The notes below the pieces were generated by a model. The model saw only the letters and a list, made by a program, of their open reading frames with translations, was not told the origin of the DNA and searched no databases. A stretch of 11,383 nucleotides of DNA from Planctomycetota bacterium (GTDB taxonomy: Bacteria; Planctomycetota; Planctomycetia; Pirellulales; Thermoguttaceae): contig DQVB01000432.1 of the NCBI GenBank assembly GCA_015661985.1, positions 1 to 11,383 of the forward strand, read 5' to 3'. This document shows positions 1 through 6,573 of the stretch, piece after piece (the first letter of the stretch is position 1; every line of letters starts with the position of its first letter). The position numbers and the translations under genes were made by a program.

Positions 1-1240
1 CACCATGGGCCGATTCCGCCTGGACGACAGCCAGCGGGAGGCGATCATCACCTTCGTCATGGGACTGGTGGCCCAACCACCCTCGGATCGGCACCGCTAC
101 CACCCCGACCGGCGGCGCCGGGCGATCATCGAGGGCCGCAAGGTGCTGGATCGTTACGGCTGCGCTGAGTGTCATATCCTGCGAATGGAACGATGGGCTA
201 TCCGATACGACCCCCAGCGGTTCGAGGAGCCAGTGCCGATCCCTGAGTTCGACTTCATCAAACCACAGTTCTCCGCCGACGAGCTGGCTCGCTCCGCCCG
301 CACGGACCACCGCGGATGGGCCCACGCCCAAGTGGTGGGCATGCCGCGGCTGGAGCCATCCGGAGGACTCTTGGAGGACGTAGACGACGAGGACAACCCC
401 CTGTATTTCTTCGGCCTTTGGGAGCCGGCGGTCATCGGCGGCCAAATCTGGCCGGTGGCAGGGGCGGAGGTGCCGATCGCCGCCCCCCAGATTACGCGCA
501 CGTGGCCCGCCTGGGGCGGCCGGTTGGCGCGGATCCTCTATCCGGTGGTGCTGGCGGAAGCTTGGCAGGCTGGCTCGGCGGCCACCGATCTGGAAGCATG
601 GGGCTGGCTCCCTCCGCCACTGGAGCACGAAGGCCGCCGGGTCCGACCCGAATGGCTCTATGGCTACCTGTTGGATCCCCTTCCCCTCCGGCCGGCCGCT
701 GTGTTGCCCATGCCCAAGTACACCTTGACGCCTCGGGAAGTTGCCCGGCTGGTCGATTACTTCGCCGCTATGGCCGGGGCCGATTTCCCCTACGGAGACG
801 ACTCGTGGGAACCAGCCACCAGCGCCTTACCCGCCGACGAACGGGCGCGGCGGCGCCGGCAGGCCATGCGCCTGGTGACCGACCGCACCACGTTTTGCGC
901 CAAGTGCCACCTGATCGGCGACTACACGCCGGGCGACCAGGTGCGCACGTCGTTGGCCCCGCGTCTGGATCGCGCCGGCCAGCGACTCCGCCCCGAAGCC
1001 CTGCGACGGTGGTTGGCCAATCCGAAATCGGTCCTTCCCTACACGGGCATGCCGGTGAACTTCCCGCCCGAGGGGCCGCCGCTGGGTCAGGATCTGCTGC
1101 CCGGCACGAGCCTCGAACAGATCGACGCCGTGGCCGATCTGCTCTTGCACTACCCCGAATACCTGGGTAGCCAGATATCGATCCGCCGTTTGATCGAGTC
1201 GGCGGGAGGAGCCGATCAGGCCGAAGGAAATGACCGGTGA
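1..1240 (+). CDS. Planctomycete-type c-type cytochrome, 3' part (5' end outside window)
   Basis: This is the C-terminal part of an exported multi-domain c-type cytochrome, presumably an electron carrier in a respiratory chain. There are two covalent heme sites: CAECH (bases 161-175) and CAKCH (bases 896-910). The second is followed by a likely axial Met in YTGMPVNFPP (ATG at 1049), as in class I cytochrome c domains. The frame is open back to the first base. The residues after the ATG at base 5 (GRFRLDDSQREAIITFVMGL) look like the end of a preceding cytochrome domain, a Met-ligand loop plus C-terminal helix, so that ATG is probably an internal Met and the gene starts upstream. The stretch between the two hemes is Pro/Trp-rich (NPLYFFGLWEPAVIGGQIWP). 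From memory this resembles long planctomycete cytochromes, but it could not be searched. The stop is TGA at 1238-1240. The partner complex is unknown. Confidence 0.85.
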   Translation, partial: TMGRFRLDDSQREAIITFVMGLVAQPPSDRHRYHPDRRRRAIIEGRKVLDRYGCAECHILRMERWAIRYDPQRFEEPVPIPEFDFIKPQFSADELARSARTDHRGWAHAQVVGMPRLEPSGGLLEDVDDEDNPLYFFGLWEPAVIGGQIWPVAGAEVPIAAPQITRTWPAWGGRLARILYPVVLAEAWQAGSAATDLEAWGWLPPPLEHEGRRVRPEWLYGYLLDPLPLRPAAVLPMPKYTLTPREVARLVDYFAAMAGADFPYGDDSWEPATSALPADERARRRRQAMRLVTDRTTFCAKCHLIGDYTPGDQVRTSLAPRLDRAGQRLRPEALRRWLANPKSVLPYTGMPVNFPPEGPPLGQDLLPGTSLEQIDAVADLLLHYPEYLGSQISIRRLIESAGGADQAEGNDR

Positions 1241-1285
1241 CGGGCTGGAGACAGGCGCCGGCGGGCATGGACCGACGCGCTTTGC

Positions 1286-1333
1286 CTGAGGGTCTCAGTA
1301 CTTGCAGATGTGCGCGCCGAGCGCCGATCTTTT
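1286..1333 (+). terminator. Possible terminator after the cytochrome gene
   Basis: Two small stem-loops lie 45-85 nt after the cytochrome stop: CTGAG-GGT-CTCAG (1286-1298) and GCGC-GCCGA-GCGC (1312-1324). The second is followed five bases later by TTTT (1330-1333). The stems are short, so this is a weak call. The rest of 1241-1496 shows nothing else recognisable apart from the ribosome binding site of the next gene. Confidence 0.25.
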
Positions 1334-1496
1334 GGGTTGTGGGTGGCCGGCTGGAAGCCCGCCCCACGTCAGGATCCAGAGGCGTTGGGGGGCGACCCCG
1401 CGGCTAGCTGCTTGCCGGCCGACGGGCGACCGTGTATCGTGACTCGCTGGAGAAAGTGGCAGTTCAACGGTAGTCAGATGCAGCGAGGATCGACGG

Positions 1497-2411
1497 ATGA
1501 AGAGACCGGATGGCACATTTCCCAGCGACGGGTTGACCCGTCGCCGTTTGCTGGTCGGCGCCGCAAGCGTAGCCACAGCAGGGCTGGTGGCCCAAGGCCA
1601 CACCTCGGAACAGCCCCGGTGGGACGGACAGCGGGGGGTGACCAAGGGGCGGATCAAGCAGTCCGTGGCCGCCTGGTGCTTCAAATCCACGCCCCTGGAG
1701 AGGCTGGCCCGCAACGCCGCCGCCATGGGTATCGCGTCCATCGAGCTGGTGGACCCCAAAGATTGGCCCATCCTCAAACGCCACGGCCTCATCTGCGCCC
1801 TGGCCAATAGCCACGGGTTCGTCAAAGGCTGGAACCATCCGGAAAACCACGCCATGTGCGAAGCCAAGATTCGCCAGGCCGTTGAAGCCTGCGCTGAGGC
1901 GAGCTTCCCCAACGTGATCACCTTTTCCGGGTTCCGTAACGGCATGCCCGACGACGTGGGTCTGGAGCACACGGTGCGGGGCTTGAAGAAGGTGGTTGGC
2001 TACGCGGAGAAAAGGCGAGTGAACCTGATTCTGGAAGTCCTCAACAGCCGGGTGGATGAAGAAATGAAGGGCCACCCGGGATACATGGGCGACAGCGTAG
2101 AATGGTGTGTGGAGGTGTGTCGCCGCATCGGTTCGGAGAGACTGAAGATCCTCTTCGATATCTACCATGTCCAGATCATGCAGGGTGATATCATCACGCG
2201 AATCCGACAGTTCAAAGACTACATCGGCCATTACCACACCGCCGGGGTGCCCGGGCGGAATGAAATCGACCAGACCCAGGAGTTGAACTACGGGGCGATC
2301 ATGAAGGCTGTGGCGGAAACCGGCTTCGACGGCTACGTGGCCCAGGAGTTCATCCCCACGCGTGACCCCATGACGTCGCTGTGGGAAGCGGTGCGGCTGT
2401 GTGACGTGTGA
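1497..2411 (+). CDS. Tat-exported sugar isomerase/epimerase, hydroxypyruvate isomerase-like TIM barrel
   Basis: 304 aa. The N-terminus has a twin-arginine signal (LTRRRLLVGAASVATAGLVA, residues 13-32), so the mature enzyme should fold in the cytoplasm and be exported. The body is an AP-endonuclease-2/xylose-isomerase-like TIM barrel. Likely metal ligands are E180 (in LILEVLNSR), D221 and H224 (in LFDIYHVQ), the HYH at 245-247 and E284 (in VAQEFIP). The segment HYHTAGVPGRNEID (245-258) is very close to the substrate-loop signature of hydroxypyruvate isomerase (Hyi), which interconverts hydroxypyruvate and tartronate semialdehyde. Planctomycete paralogues of this fold have varied sugar substrates, so the exact reaction is uncertain. 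The start is ATG 1497 with GAGGA at 1485-1489. It is a single gene, with 256 nt to the cytochrome upstream and over 500 nt to the next gene. Confidence 0.88.
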   Translation: MKRPDGTFPSDGLTRRRLLVGAASVATAGLVAQGHTSEQPRWDGQRGVTKGRIKQSVAAWCFKSTPLERLARNAAAMGIASIELVDPKDWPILKRHGLICALANSHGFVKGWNHPENHAMCEAKIRQAVEACAEASFPNVITFSGFRNGMPDDVGLEHTVRGLKKVVGYAEKRRVNLILEVLNSRVDEEMKGHPGYMGDSVEWCVEVCRRIGSERLKILFDIYHVQIMQGDIITRIRQFKDYIGHYHTAGVPGRNEIDQTQELNYGAIMKAVAETGFDGYVAQEFIPTRDPMTSLWEAVRLCDV

Positions 2412-2432
2412 GCAGGCTGCTGTCCGGCCTGG

Positions 2433-2455
2433 GGCGGTCCCTTCACCGTTTTCTC
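2433..2455 (+). terminator. Probable intrinsic terminator after the isomerase gene
   Basis: CGGT (2435-2438), a 6-nt loop, and ACCG (2445-2448), extendable by two G.T wobble pairs outward, are followed directly by TTTTCTC (2449-2455). The element lies about 24 nt after the stop at 2411. The stem is short, but the position and T-tract fit a Rho-independent terminator. Confidence 0.4.
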
Positions 2456-2552
2456 GTCCCACAACCCGACAAAGGGCCGCTTCGAAGGCCGCCGGTTGCC
2501 AGACGGGCCGTTGGCCGCAAACGGAGGCGCAACTGAAGAGATGGCCGCTTGC

Positions 2553-2711
2553 CCACCATTCCGGCGGTGGTAACCCGGCCCGGGTAGGGGCTCGGCCCCA
2601 ATTGGGGCTGCGACCGGTTGCGGACGCCGGCGTCTGAAGCCGTCGCCTTGCGACCGTTCGCTGGCCAAGGCCCCCACGGCAGGCGAAGTCCAGTGGACAT
2701 CTTGGTGGGGG
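2553..2711. repeat. Cluster of inverted repeats in the 2412-2928 non-coding stretch
   Basis: No convincing gene is seen between 2412 and 2928. The stretch holds four inverted repeats in about 160 bp: CCACC/GGTGG (2553-2570); ACCCGG-C-CCGGGT (2573-2585); the perfect 14-bp palindrome GCCCCAATTGGGGC (2595-2608); and CCCCCAC (2671-2677) pairing with GTGGGGG (2705-2711) around an inner GTCCA-G-TGGAC (2688-2698). None has a T-tract. They sit just upstream of the promoter at 2741-2770, so protein-binding sites or transcript-end structures are both possible. GC-rich DNA yields some such matches by chance. Confidence 0.4.
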
Positions 2712-2740
2712 AAGGGGCCGTGGATGTCGGGGCGCAATTG

Positions 2741-2770
2741 TTGCATTCTGCGTCCAGGAGCGGCTATAAT
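2741..2770 (+). promoter_or_regulatory. Sigma-70-like promoter for the DUF1559 gene
   Basis: A perfect TATAAT -10 (2765-2770) stands out in GC-rich DNA. TTGCAT (2741-2746) is a partial -35 with an 18-nt spacer. Transcription would start near 2776-2778, giving a leader of about 150 nt before the ATG at 2929. The -35 matches consensus at only three positions, so the call rests mainly on the -10. Confidence 0.55.
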
Positions 2771-2803
2771 AAAGTGTTCAAGGTGTGAGACTCGTCGGCG
2801 TTC

Positions 2804-2856
2804 CGCTTCCGGCTGGCTTGTGTTGTCAGCAGCGGTGCCGGCTGGAAAGCGTTTTT
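2804..2856 (+). terminator. Terminator-like hairpin with T5 tract inside the DUF1559 leader (attenuator or small-RNA end)
   Basis: The left arm CGCTTCCGGCTGGC (2804-2817) pairs with the right arm GCCGGCTGGAAAGCG (2837-2851). This gives 14 base pairs, including two G.T wobbles, with one bulged A (2846) and a 19-nt loop. The last pair is followed immediately by TTTTT (2852-2856). This is the best intrinsic-terminator structure in the window, yet it lies downstream of the TATAAT promoter and upstream of the gene, about 58 nt before the Shine-Dalgarno. It would end transcripts about 80 nt long. No clear competing antiterminator was found by eye. It could be an attenuator, a small RNA terminator, or an insulator for upstream read-through. 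Confidence 0.5.
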
Positions 2857-2928
2857 GCTTGTCCTGGTTATCAGTGATTCACATTCGAGCACGCCACGCG
2901 GGGGCGCCAGCCACAGGAGGACTCTCAG

Positions 2929-3999
2929 ATGGGAACACAGGCAACTCGTATCCCGGCCGTGACGACTGGCCGAAGGCAACGTGGTTTTACCTTGGTGGAA
3001 CTGCTGGTGGTAATCGCCATTATTGGGATTCTGATCGGTTTGCTTCTTCCGGCGGTTCAAGCGGCCCGCGAGGCGGCTCGCCGCACCCAGTGCTCGAACA
3101 ATCTCAAACAGTTGGGCATCGCGCTTCACAACTACCACGACGTATACAAGACCTTCCCCTTCGCCTGGATGCTCTATGTGCCGGGGGGTGACCTGTCGCA
3201 GTTGAACGTCCAGTGTTGGGGGACGCGGGTTTTGCCCTATGTGGAGCAGAAGCCGTTGTACGACCGTTACGACAGCCGTTTTCCGGCGATCGACCAGTTC
3301 GCCATGTTGCCGCCGGTGAAGCAGAACCTGGCGGTCATCCAGACCCAATTGGAGGTCTATCTGTGTCCGTCCTCGCCGTCCAGTCAGGAGAAGAAGTACC
3401 AATCGGACCTCAACCCAGCCGGGTGGCCGCTCACCTGGGAAGCCGCTCCATCGGACTACTGCGTCTCCACGGGCGTTCGCGGTGATTTCGCGCGGCTGGC
3501 GTATGCCCGTTACCCAGGCGGCCCCGGCGGCAGCCGCGAGGGAGTGCTTCAGTTCAACGGCAACGACCCGTACAGGCCCAGTCGGGTGGACCGCGACCTG
3601 AGCAACATCGCTTCGATTCGGGACGGCACGTCGAACACGATGATGATCGGCGAGCGTGTGGGGGGCGGACAGATCTACCTGCGCGGCGGCCAGCCGGCTC
3701 CGCCAGGGATGCCTTGGGATGCATTGCGAAAAGCCAACGGCGGCGGCTGGGGCGATTTCCTCAACGGCGAACATTGGTACTCCGGTTCGTTTCAGGACGG
3801 GATGCCGGGCCCCGACGGAGGACCCTGCGCGATCAACTGCACCAATCGTCGCGGCGCCGGTTTCTTTGCCTTCCATCCGGGAGGCGCCCAGTTTCTGATG
3901 GCCGACGCCTCGGTGCGGTTCATCACCGAAACGGTCGACGCCTTCGTCCTGGCCGCCATGACCACGCGCAAGAAAGGTGAGACCTTCCAAATGCCGTAG
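2929..3999 (+). CDS. DUF1559 domain protein, type II secretion pseudopilin-like (H-x9-D-A variant)
   Basis: 356 aa. It belongs to the large planctomycete DUF1559 family, whose members carry a type IV pilin/pseudopilin N-terminus. The prepilin signature is RRQRGFTLVELLVVIAIIGI: cleavage is expected after G19, making F20 residue +1 and E24 the conserved Glu +5. A hydrophobic helix follows (21-42), then AAREAARRTQCSNNLKQLGI and HNYHD. Other family marks are LCPSSP (145-150) and RDGTSNTMMIGE (231-242). The C-terminal motif HPGGAQFLMADASVRF starts at H316 and matches H-x9-DG except that the final Gly is Ala (D326-A327). The start is ATG 2929 with an excellent AGGAGG at 2915-2920. The lipoprotein gene 81 nt downstream is its usual companion. 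The role is presumably structural, at the envelope, and is not known precisely. Expression may be attenuated by the leader hairpin. Confidence 0.93.
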   Translation: MGTQATRIPAVTTGRRQRGFTLVELLVVIAIIGILIGLLLPAVQAAREAARRTQCSNNLKQLGIALHNYHDVYKTFPFAWMLYVPGGDLSQLNVQCWGTRVLPYVEQKPLYDRYDSRFPAIDQFAMLPPVKQNLAVIQTQLEVYLCPSSPSSQEKKYQSDLNPAGWPLTWEAAPSDYCVSTGVRGDFARLAYARYPGGPGGSREGVLQFNGNDPYRPSRVDRDLSNIASIRDGTSNTMMIGERVGGGQIYLRGGQPAPPGMPWDALRKANGGGWGDFLNGEHWYSGSFQDGMPGPDGGPCAINCTNRRGAGFFAFHPGGAQFLMADASVRFITETVDAFVLAAMTTRKKGETFQMP

Positions 4000-4080
4000 T
4001 CCCGAAGCGAACGCTGGCCTGCTGGTGGCCGCCGTTTGGCCATACACCGCTCCATTGCTGTGTCTAGGGGAGATCGAAGG

Positions 4081-4545
4081 ATGAGCAAACTCGCACTGAG
4101 GTGGTTGGTCGGTTCTGCTTTGTGTGGGCTGCTATTGTGCGGCTGTGGTGAGGAAGGGAAACCGCGCAAGAAGACTTATCCGGTTACGGGCGAGGTGTAC
4201 GTGGACGGCAAACCCGCTTCCCAGCTGGCCGTGCGCTGCGTGTCCGTCCAAGGGATCGACAAAGAGAATCCGACCACTTCGTCCGCCTTCACGGACGAGA
4301 ACGGCAAGTTCGAAATCTCAACCTACGAAACGGCCGATGGCGTACCTGAAGGTGAATACATACTCACTTTCGAATGGGGCCAGTGGAACCTCGTTTCCGG
4401 GCAGTACGGCGGTCCGGACAAGCTGAAGGGCCGTTACACAGACCCGAAGAAGTCTACCGTTCGCTTCAAAGTGGAAGGGGGCAAACCGGTCGACCTGGGC
4501 CGGATCGAACTGTCCACCAAAGGGGGGCAAGGCGGGTCGGGATAG
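4081..4545 (+). CDS. Small lipoprotein with transthyretin-like/carboxypeptidase-regulatory-like domain
   Basis: 154 aa. The N-terminus is a lipoprotein signal peptide: MSKLALRWLV, a hydrophobic core, then the lipobox LCGC with the lipidated Cys at position 22. After a short charged linker comes a beta-sandwich domain typical of small planctomycete lipoproteins: YPVTGEVYVDGKPA (33-46), the turn AFTDENGKFEISTY (69-82) and DGVPEGEYILTF (86-97). The tail is Gly-rich. The ATG at 4081 is preferred over an in-frame TTG at 4036, because AGGGGAGA (4066-4073) sits at the right distance and the signal peptide starts cleanly there. It lies 81 nt after the DUF1559 gene with no terminator between them, so the two are likely co-transcribed. 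This pairing is common in planctomycetes. Its function is unknown, and the domain suggests binding or scaffolding rather than catalysis. Confidence 0.88.
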   Translation: MSKLALRWLVGSALCGLLLCGCGEEGKPRKKTYPVTGEVYVDGKPASQLAVRCVSVQGIDKENPTTSSAFTDENGKFEISTYETADGVPEGEYILTFEWGQWNLVSGQYGGPDKLKGRYTDPKKSTVRFKVEGGKPVDLGRIELSTKGGQGGSG

Positions 4546-4600
4546 CGGGCCGCTTTCGTCTGTCCCTATGTATCTCTGCGGGCTGGTGACCACAGCCACT

Positions 4601-5332
4601 TCATGTGGCGGCCTTGATCGACGAGGGCAAGTCCCACCCGGTTCGACGGGGACGACTCAGCAGGGCGTCCGCCTCATCGTCGCCGAGGAATTGCTGGGCG
4701 TGCGGGTCCCAGCGTAGACGCCGCCCGAGTTGGCGAGCGATGTTGGCCAAGTGGCACACCGTGGCGCTACGGTGCCCCACCTCGGCCGGCGCGTTGGGTA
4801 CTCCCCGGGTGCGCATCGCTTGCAGCCAATCGGCCAGATGCGGGCGAGCCACGTGTCCCGGTCCCCGCCACTTGCGCAATACGCTGGGATCCGGCCCGTC
4901 GGTGGCCAGCCCGGCGGCCAGTGCGTGATGGTGATCCGGGGTGGCGACGATCACGGCGTCCAGCCCAGGGTTGTCCAGCATGCGCCGGTAATCCTGGTAG
5001 GTGGCGCACCGCTGGGCGTCCTGCCGGACGAACTCCTGCAGCGGTTCGGCATACGGCTCCGACGGACCAGGCCGAAGCGTGCTGGCCATGCGGCCCTGGT
5101 GGCAATCGCAGAGGGCCACCACACGGCCCTCAGGCGGCAGATTGCCGATCAAGTACTTGCCCCGGATGCCGGTACCGATCACACCCAGATGGACCCGGTC
5201 GTTAGCCGCTGGCCGCCCGACGCCGCCCAGCACGCTGGCCGGCACCATCCAGGGCACTGCGGCCACGAGACCACGTTTCAGTGCCCTCCGCCGTGAACAC
5301 CCTGGCCCCCGCCTTTGTGGCCGATGCTCCAC
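4601..5332 (-). pseudogene. Gfo/Idh/MocA family oxidoreductase with the central part deleted in frame
   Basis: The minus-strand frame encodes 243 aa, against roughly 430 for the family. It has a Tat-like N-terminus (CSRRRALKRGLVAA, 12-25), a Rossmann NAD(P)-binding start with GTGIRG (53-58), LDNPGLDAVIVATPDHHHAL (119-138), and then an abrupt change. The expected EKP active-site segment and the substrate-binding alpha/beta domain are absent. From about residue 144 the sequence is the family's C-terminal end: HLADWLQAMRTR (155-166), NAPAEVGHRSATVCHLANIA (170-189), RRLRWDPHAQQF (194-205). The join lies near bases 4890-4904 and keeps the reading frame. Without the catalytic Lys of EKP and most of the second domain, it should not be enzymatically active. 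The start chosen is GTG 5332 with GAGGA upstream, but it is uncertain because the frame stays open far further upstream. The stop is at 4601-4603. An assembly deletion is an alternative to a true pseudogene. Confidence 0.82.
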
Positions 5333-5597
5333 GCACCGTTCCGCTTCCTCTTCGTAGAAACCTCGGGCGCCTGAGCGCAAGGCGATCTTTTCTCCGCCGT
5401 CGCCCCCTGTCAACCCAGCTGCCTCGATCCAGCCACGCCCTTCGCTGCCCGAAGAGATCTCCGACCGGCGGGCGCCGGCCGCTGGACTTGCATCCAGCCC
5501 ATCCCTGGCGCATCGTATGGAAAGGTCTGTCCCACGGACCTCAAGGCGCCCGAAGGATTGCGGCTGCCTGGCGGGCCCGGGGCGGTCCGCTCCTGGG

Positions 5598-5647
5598 CGG
5601 CATCTGTTGGATGCCCAACCCGGAGGATGGCGGTACCGGCATCTGTT
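5598..5647. repeat. Direct repeat CGGCATCTGTT x2 and hairpins in the 5333-5672 intergenic stretch
   Basis: The 340 bp between the divergent oxidoreductase remnant and the GIY-YIG gene holds no credible gene. It contains an 11-base direct repeat, CGGCATCTGTT, at 5598-5608 and 5637-5647. The start-to-start distance is 39 bp and the match extends to 13 of 14 bases. Two small hairpins lie upstream: CCGGC-GGGC-GCCGG (5465-5478) and CTGGA-CTTGCA-TCCAG (5482-5497). The repeat ends about 25 nt before the start codon at 5673, a plausible place for a regulator site, but this is inference. Confidence 0.4.
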
Positions 5648-5672
5648 CGACCCATTGCGGGGAGCTCGACAA

Positions 5673-6533
5673 ATGGGGGTCACGTCACCCTGCACGGTTT
5701 TTCTCCTGGGCGCGACGCTGGCTCTGCATGCCGAGCCGACGGCCGCGCCGCAGGCCGGCCGGTTGAAGGAGGTGGTCCGCCAGGCGTTCCGTGAGACGCA
5801 CCAGGGGTTCAGCGCCGATGAGATCCTGGTGGACGACCGGCTCAACAAGGCTTTCGTCGCAGCCTGTCGCCGGGAGCTTCCCCATGTGGAGGAAGCCACC
5901 TTGAACCGGACACTCCTGAACTTGCGTAAGGCAGGTGAGCTGAAGGTGCCGGCCACGCGCCGGAGGGTTGTCCGGCACGAAGAATACCTCCATGCCGCGG
6001 AGATTGCCGCGCGGCTGATGTATGATCGTTACGGGACGACGATGGATCGGGTCCTCTGCGATCCCGAGCTGCGGCGGGAGTTTGACCAACAGGCCCAGGC
6101 TGTGGCGCCGGACGTGTCGGCCTACCGGTTGCGGAAGGCGGCCTTGGGCCTGAGGAAGGCCAGGCGGTTGCGGCCCGAATTGGCTGTGCGGGTGGCCGAT
6201 TGGGGCAAGCAAGTGCTCACGCTGCCCGCGGCCAAGATCGCAAAGTCACCGAAGCTGGTGCCGGCCAGACCAGGCGTGTACATTTTCCGTGATCGCAGTG
6301 GATACTTGTATATTGGCCAATCGTCGGACCTCCAGCGGCGGCTGGCCAAACACCTGGACCGCTCCGATCGCAGCTCCCTGGCCGCTTACTTCGCATCCCG
6401 GGCAGTGGAGGACATCACCGTGGAGCTGCATGTGTTCGATCCCCAATCCAAGGCGCGGTTGGCCGAGATGCGGCGAGCCTACGAGTCGGAGTTGATCCGC
6501 AGCCGCAAGCCCCGATTCAATATCGCCCCGTGA
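5673..6533 (+). CDS. GIY-YIG nuclease-domain protein with signal-like N-terminus and duplicated helical module
   Basis: 286 aa. The C-terminal domain (about 188-286) is GIY-YIG, like the N-terminal nuclease of UvrC: GVYIF (191-195) and YLYIG (201-205), a basic DLQRRLAKHL (209-218) with the expected Arg, and YESELIRSRKPRFN (270-283), which gives the metal-binding Glu (likely E271) and the closing Asn. Upstream, residues 46-93 and 112-159 align without gaps as an internal duplication (14 identities in 48, both containing LRKA), probably a small helical module. The N-terminus (MGVTSPCTVFLLGATLALHA) looks like a signal peptide, though it lacks basic residues. The ATG at 5673 has GGGGAG at 5659-5664. 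The frame is open further upstream, but that part has no coding character. The protein is not UvrC itself, since UvrBC and HhH domains are missing. Function and target are unknown. The PD40 gene follows after 40 nt. Confidence 0.82.
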   Translation: MGVTSPCTVFLLGATLALHAEPTAAPQAGRLKEVVRQAFRETHQGFSADEILVDDRLNKAFVAACRRELPHVEEATLNRTLLNLRKAGELKVPATRRRVVRHEEYLHAAEIAARLMYDRYGTTMDRVLCDPELRREFDQQAQAVAPDVSAYRLRKAALGLRKARRLRPELAVRVADWGKQVLTLPAAKIAKSPKLVPARPGVYIFRDRSGYLYIGQSSDLQRRLAKHLDRSDRSSLAAYFASRAVEDITVELHVFDPQSKARLAEMRRAYESELIRSRKPRFNIAP

Positions 6534-6573
6534 TCGGACGGCCCGGACGGACCACAACAGTTGGGAGAATACG

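Noticed and set aside
5..7. ATG at base 5 as the true start of the cytochrome gene
   Set aside because: The following residues resemble the end of a preceding cytochrome domain, the frame is open to the window edge, and no signal peptide follows.
1464..2462. Minus-strand open frame of 332 codons opposite the isomerase gene
   Set aside because: The plus-strand frame has a Tat signal, metal-site motifs and a ribosome binding site; the antisense product shows none of these.
2764..4047. Long minus-strand open frame (427 codons) opposite the DUF1559 gene
   Set aside because: It mirrors a well-supported gene on the plus strand. Its translation has no recognisable domain, and such mirror frames are expected in GC-rich DNA.
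4036..4080. TTG start extending the lipoprotein by 15 residues
   Set aside because: The extension would put charged residues before the signal peptide and would run through the good ribosome binding site at 4066-4073.
5368..5394. Hairpin CGCCT/AGGCG followed by CTTTTC as a plus-strand terminator
   Set aside because: The stem is only 5 bp, the T-tract is offset, and no plus-strand gene ends nearby.
5333..5956. Upstream continuation of the minus-strand oxidoreductase frame
   Set aside because: The frame is open but has no family resemblance before the Tat-like motif, and it runs antisense into the GIY-YIG gene.
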